From contig CAYNYF010000062.1 of NCBI GenBank assembly GCA_964401385.1, positions 1 to 25,418 of the forward strand: DNA of 25,418 bases. Direction: 5' to 3'. The position numbers were made by a program, and so were the translations under genes. The first letter of the stretch is position 1; each line of letters starts with the position of its first letter. A model generated the notes under the pieces. That model ran no database searches. It had not been told where the DNA came from and was given only the letters and a program-made list of their open reading frames with translations. Below are positions 22,354 to 25,418 of this stretch, piece by piece. Source of the stretch: CAYNYF01 sp964401385 (GTDB lineage: Bacteria > Planctomycetota > Phycisphaerae > SM23-33).

Positions 22354-23974
22354 AGGCACGGGCTGCACGGTCCACGGCGTGTGCGGCAAGGACCCCCGCA
22401 CCGCGGCGTTGCAGGACCTGCTCATCTACGCCACCAAGGGCCTCGCCATGTACGCCCACCGCTGCCGCCAGCTCGGCGCCCGCGACGACGAGATCGACGC
22501 GTTCGTCCCGGAGGCCCTCTTCTCCACGATCACCAACGTCAATTTCGATCCGGAGCGGCTCCGCGGGCTTCTGGCTCGGGCCGCCGAACTTCGCGACAAG
22601 GCCAAGGCCCTCTACGCCGACGCCTGCGGCAAGGCCGGCCCCGAGGTGGAAACGCTCGCCGCCCCGGCCGCCTGGCAGCCGGCGGGCGACCTCGACGCCC
22701 TGATCCGCCAGGGCGAGGAGGTCACGATCGTCAAACGCCGCAAGGCGCTGGGCGACGACGTCACCGGCTTGCAGGAGCTGCTGACCTACGGCTTGAAGGG
22801 AATGGCCGCCTACGCCGACCACGCCCGCATCCTCGGCCGCGAGGACGATGAGGCGTATGCCTTCTTCCACGAGGCGCTGGACTTCCTGGCACGGGAGCCG
22901 GCCAACACCGGCGAGCTGCTGGCCATGGTGCTCAAGTGCGGGCAGGTCAACCTGAAGGTCATGGGCATGCTGGACGCGGGCCACACCACCACCTACGGCC
23001 ACCCCATGCCCACGCAGGTCCGCGTCACCCCGGTGAAGGGCAAGGCCATCGTCATCTCCGGCCACGACCTGAAGGACCTGGAAGAACTCCTCAAGCAGAC
23101 CGCTGGCCGCGGGATAAACGTGTACACCCACGGGGAGATGCTGCCGGCCCACGGGTATCCGGGGCTCAACGGGCACAAGCACCTGGTGGGCAACTACGGG
23201 GGGGCCTGGCAGAGGCAGCGGGAGGAGTTCGACGCATTCCCCGGGGCGATCCTGATGACCACCAACTGCATCCAGAAGCCCGCGGACAGCTACAAGGATC
23301 GGATCTTCACCTGCGGGCTGGTGGCCTGGCCGGGCGTCCGCCACATCCGCGACCGCAATTTCGCCCCCGTCATCGAGGCGGCCCTGGCGGCCGAGGGGTT
23401 CGCCGAGGACGGCCCCGAGCAGACCATCACCGTCGGCTTCGCCCGCAACGCCGTGCTCGCCGTCGCGGATGAGGTGATCCAGGCCGTCAAGAGCGGCCGG
23501 ATTCGCCATTTCTTTCTCATCGGCGGCTGCGACGGCGCCAAGCCCGGGCGCGACTATTACACGCAGCTCGCCCAGTCCGTGCCGGATGACTGCGTGATCC
23601 TGACCCTGGGCTGCGGCAAGTACCGCTTCAACAAGCTGGACTTCGGCCAGATCGACGGCATCCCCCGGCTGCTGGACGTCGGCCAGTGCAACGACGCGTA
23701 CTCGGCCGTCCGGATCGCCGTGGCCCTCTCCGAGGCGTTCGATTGCGACGTGAACTCGCTGCCGCTGTCGCTGGTGCTGTCGTGGTACGAGCAGAAGGCC
23801 GTGTGCATCCTGTTGACGCTGCTGCACCTGGGCATCAAGGACATTCGCCTCGGGCCGAGCCTGCCCGCCTTCGTGACCCCGGCGGTGCTGGACGTGCTGG
23901 TGGAGAAATTCGAGATGAAGCCGATCTCCACGCCCGCCGAGGACCTCCAGGCGATGCTGGCGGGGAAGGACTGA
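22316..23974 (+). CDS. hcp: Hybrid-cluster protein (hydroxylamine reductase, NO-related)
   Basis: A 552-residue cytoplasmic iron-sulfur protein. Start is GTG 22316 (AGGAAG 5 nt upstream) or ATG 22322, which gives the classic 'MFCYQCEQT'. The N-terminal cluster cysteines C5, C8, C17 and C23 have x2-x8-x5 spacing, close to class I (anaerobe-type) proteins. Hybrid-cluster ligand segments are visible: 'DAGHTTTYGHP', 'TTNCIQ', 'FTCGL', 'LIGGCDGAK', 'LTLGCGKYRFN' and 'LSWYEQKA'. Hcp reduces hydroxylamine and, in better-studied bacteria, NO to N2O, and takes part in S-nitrosylation. Neighbouring ferredoxin is a plausible electron donor in place of Hcr, which is absent here. Confidence 0.96.
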   Translation: MTMFCYQCEQTGKGTGCTVHGVCGKDPRTAALQDLLIYATKGLAMYAHRCRQLGARDDEIDAFVPEALFSTITNVNFDPERLRGLLARAAELRDKAKALYADACGKAGPEVETLAAPAAWQPAGDLDALIRQGEEVTIVKRRKALGDDVTGLQELLTYGLKGMAAYADHARILGREDDEAYAFFHEALDFLAREPANTGELLAMVLKCGQVNLKVMGMLDAGHTTTYGHPMPTQVRVTPVKGKAIVISGHDLKDLEELLKQTAGRGINVYTHGEMLPAHGYPGLNGHKHLVGNYGGAWQRQREEFDAFPGAILMTTNCIQKPADSYKDRIFTCGLVAWPGVRHIRDRNFAPVIEAALAAEGFAEDGPEQTITVGFARNAVLAVADEVIQAVKSGRIRHFFLIGGCDGAKPGRDYYTQLAQSVPDDCVILTLGCGKYRFNKLDFGQIDGIPRLLDVGQCNDAYSAVRIAVALSEAFDCDVNSLPLSLVLSWYEQKAVCILLTLLHLGIKDIRLGPSLPAFVTPAVLDVLVEKFEMKPISTPAEDLQAMLAGKD

Positions 23975-24018
23975 GCGGCAGGCCGCTGGAAAAATCCAAT
24001 AGCGAAGGGAAAATGATC

Positions 24019-24537
24019 ATGGAAGAGCGCAAGGGAGCGGTCACCTTCAAGGGCGGGCCGCTGACGCTGATCGGGCCGGAGCCGAAGGTCGGCCAGGCCG
24101 GCCCGGACTGTGAGCTTGTGGGCAACGACCTGTCGACGGTGAGGCTGTCCGACTTTGCCGGCAAGGTGCGCGTGATCGCGTCGGTGCCGTCGCTGGACAC
24201 GCCCGTCTGCGACACCGAGACCCGGCGGTTCAACGTCGCCGCCGGGGAGCTGCCGGCGGACGTGAAAGTGCTGACGGTCAGCATGGACCTGCCGTTCGCC
24301 CAGGCGCGCTGGTGCGGCGCCGCCGGGGTGGACAACGTGGTCACGCTGTCGGACCACCGCGCCGCCGCCTTCGGCGCCGCCTACGGCGTGCTGATCAAGT
24401 CGCTGCGGCTGCTGGCGCGGGCCGTGTTCGTGCTCGATGCGGAAGGCATCATCCGCTACCTCCAACTGGTCGGCGAAACCAGCGACGAGCCGGACTACGA
24501 TGCGGCGCTGAAGGCCGTCAAGGCGCTGATCGTTTAG
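24019..24537 (+). CDS. tpx: Thiol peroxidase (Tpx-type peroxiredoxin)
   Basis: A 172-residue atypical two-Cys peroxiredoxin that reduces H2O2 and small hydroperoxides using thioredoxin. ATG 24019 is preferred because AAGGGA lies 8 nt upstream; ATG 24013 is too close to it. The peroxidatic cysteine is C64 in 'VPSLDTPVCDTETRRFN' and the resolving cysteine C99 in 'ARWCGAAGVDNVVTLSD', the Tpx spacing. Length and the opening 'VTFKGGPLTLIG' match the family. It lies 44 nt after hcp and removes the peroxide produced by the superoxide reductase upstream. A short GC hairpin follows before the rubredoxin gene. Confidence 0.96.
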   Translation: MEERKGAVTFKGGPLTLIGPEPKVGQAGPDCELVGNDLSTVRLSDFAGKVRVIASVPSLDTPVCDTETRRFNVAAGELPADVKVLTVSMDLPFAQARWCGAAGVDNVVTLSDHRAAAFGAAYGVLIKSLRLLARAVFVLDAEGIIRYLQLVGETSDEPDYDAALKAVKALIV

Positions 24538-24541
24538 GCAA

Positions 24542-24562
24542 GGCGGGAGCGGGGCTCCCGCC
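24542..24562. repeat. 8-bp GC hairpin between tpx and rubredoxin
   Basis: GGCGGGAG (24542-24549) and CTCCCGCC (24555-24562), loop CGGGG. No T-run follows, so partial termination or mRNA stabilisation of the tpx transcript is more likely than a full stop. Confidence 0.5.
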
Positions 24563-24620
24563 GGGCTCGCCGATGGGCGGGCGGGGGCGGGTGCGGCTTT
24601 CCGGATGAAAGGGCCGGAAG

Positions 24621-24785
24621 ATGAAGAAATACCAGTGCGATCTTTGCAGCTACGTGTATGACCCCGAGGAGGGCGACCCCGAAAACAGCGTCTCGCCGGG
24701 GACGGCCTTCGAGGACCTGCCGGACGATTGGGTCTGCCCCGACTGCGGCGCCGAGAAGAGCGACTTCTCGCCGATCGAGGATTGA
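24621..24785 (+). CDS. Rubredoxin
   Basis: A 54-residue protein, easily missed for its size. It carries one Fe(Cys)4 site from 'CDLCSYVYDP' (C6, C9) and 'DDWVCPDCGAEKSDF' (C39, C42). The full family pattern is present: 'YVYDPEEGDPENSVSPGTAF' followed by 'EDLPDDWVCP'. GGAAG lies just upstream of ATG 24621. Rubredoxin is the usual electron donor to superoxide reductase and to rubrerythrin-type peroxidases in anaerobes, so it completes the pathway begun by desulfoferrodoxin at the other end of the cluster. Last plus-strand gene before a convergent minus-strand gene. Confidence 0.97.
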   Translation: MKKYQCDLCSYVYDPEEGDPENSVSPGTAFEDLPDDWVCPDCGAEKSDFSPIED

Positions 24786-24915
24786 CCCGCGCGGACCGGC
24801 GGGCGAGCGCGGCGGCAAGGCCTTCCTGCCGCTGCCGGGCGAGGAGTCGACCACGCAGGCGACCCGCCCGGCCGCAGACGCCGGGCCGAAGCAGGGCGGC
24901 GCCGACGCCAACGCC

Positions 24916-24942
24916 GGGCGCCGGTGACGGGCGCCCTTATTC
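24916..24942 (+). terminator. Possible terminator between convergent genes
   Basis: A 7-bp stem GGGCGCC/GGCGCCC (24916-24922, 24930-24936) with loop GGTGACG is followed by TTATTC. The T-run is poor, and the 3' end overlaps the stop codon of the convergent mannosidase gene. The 24786-24936 gap holds nothing else that I can support. Confidence 0.35.
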
Positions 24943-25418
24943 GAATCGGAGGGTCTTCACCTCGAACGGGCGGAAGCGCAGCGACACCGAGCCGTTCTTC
25001 CCCAGCCGCAGCTTCCGCCGGGGCCGCTCCAGCATGTCGCATTCCCGCCCGGCCCGAACCGGCAGAGAAAGCCGGACCTTCGTGGCGGCGGTGCCGCCCA
25101 GGGATTCATACAGGCGGACGATGGTCGCTCGGCCGTCCTCGCTGCGCTTGATCGTCTCGACGACGACGGCCGGCGACGAGACCCGCAGAAAGCCGGCCTG
25201 TCCCGTCGGCAGCCGGCCGGCTTCGACGGTCGGCGGCACGTTCAGCTCGTACGCCTGCCGGACCACGTCGCTGCCGGCGAAGGGCCCCTCGTGGACGGCC
25301 AGGGCGTAGGTGAACTTATGCCCGCCGCGGTCGGCGTCCGGGTCGGGCGCGACCGGCGAGCGAAGCAGCGTCAGCCGCAGCACGCCGTCCAGGAAGTCGT
25401 AGCCGTACTTGCAGTCGT
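24937..25418 (-). CDS. Alpha-mannosidase (GH38), C-terminal fragment
   Basis: Partial gene; the 5' part lies beyond the window end. About 160 residues are visible, open to position 25416. The fragment begins 'DCKYGYDFLDGVLRLTLLRS' followed by 'PVAPDPDADRGGHKFTYALA', the highly conserved C-terminal stretch of GH38 alpha-mannosidases, and ends with the family-like 'LRFRPFEVKTLRFE'. This is the C-terminal beta-sandwich; the catalytic domain with nucleophile Asp is not in view, so activity cannot be judged. Cytosolic GH38 enzymes trim mannose-containing glycans taken up from outside. It converges on the rubredoxin gene. Confidence 0.88.
   Translation of the reverse strand, partial: DCKYGYDFLDGVLRLTLLRSPVAPDPDADRGGHKFTYALAVHEGPFAGSDVVRQAYELNVPPTVEAGRLPTGQAGFLRVSSPAVVVETIKRSEDGRATIVRLYESLGGTAATKVRLSLPVRAGRECDMLERPRRKLRLGKNGSVSLRFRPFEVKTLRFE

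Overview
This 25.4 kb window is GC-rich bacterial chromosome. Several features suggest a planctomycete of the Phycisphaerae type, probably with an anaerobic or microaerobic life: a PEP-CTERM-anchored beta-propeller protein, a giant DUF5107-TPR protein, proteins opening with a short 'LKDG' beta-strand domain, and two families of dispersed intergenic repeats. The phylum is an inference; no rRNA or other strong marker gene lies here.

Layout. (1) 1-4860: a secreted seven-repeat PEP-CTERM protein (+) convergent with a 1060-residue DUF5107-TPR protein (-). (2) 4861-5118: two unrelated repeat elements. (3) 5117-8480: a membrane-anchored Pcm-like methyltransferase and a polytopic spermidine-synthase-like protein, 4 nt apart. 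(4) 8568-12061: a sugar-type ABC importer (MalF-like and MalG-like permeases, then the solute-binding protein, no ATPase). (5) 12144-13055: ispE. (6) 13116-15744: ilvB-ilvN, preceded by a good sigma70-type promoter, a leader ORF ending in a Leu/Val/Ile-rich run and competing GC hairpins, i.e. a candidate branched-chain amino acid attenuator; a nucleoside hydrolase follows. (7) 16722-16947: a short inverted-repeat element and tRNA-Thr(CGT) on the minus strand. (8) 17036-19472 (-): two overlapping genes, a secreted hypothetical protein and an HExxH metallopeptidase. (9) 19473-20430: about 700 nt without a convincing gene but with a near-consensus promoter, then an orphan HicB-like gene with a strong terminator. 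(10) 20738-24785: a reactive oxygen/nitrogen and iron defence cluster (desulfoferrodoxin, ferritin, two-cluster ferredoxin with an apparent frameshift, hybrid-cluster protein, thiol peroxidase and a 54-residue rubredoxin). (11) 24937-25418 (-): the C-terminal end of a GH38 alpha-mannosidase that runs off the window.

How it fits together. Cluster 10 is the most coherent unit: rubredoxin can feed electrons to the superoxide reductase, the thiol peroxidase removes the peroxide formed, ferritin sequesters iron, and the hybrid-cluster protein deals with NO or hydroxylamine. The ABC importer, the DUF5107 protein and the alpha-mannosidase all point to carbohydrate use but are not in one operon. The best candidates for something undescribed are the ilvB leader, the 34-bp core repeat found at two sites with a 14-bp core at a third, the promoter-driven non-coding stretch before the orphan HicB-like gene, and the MalF-like permease with an extra membrane-spanning insert.
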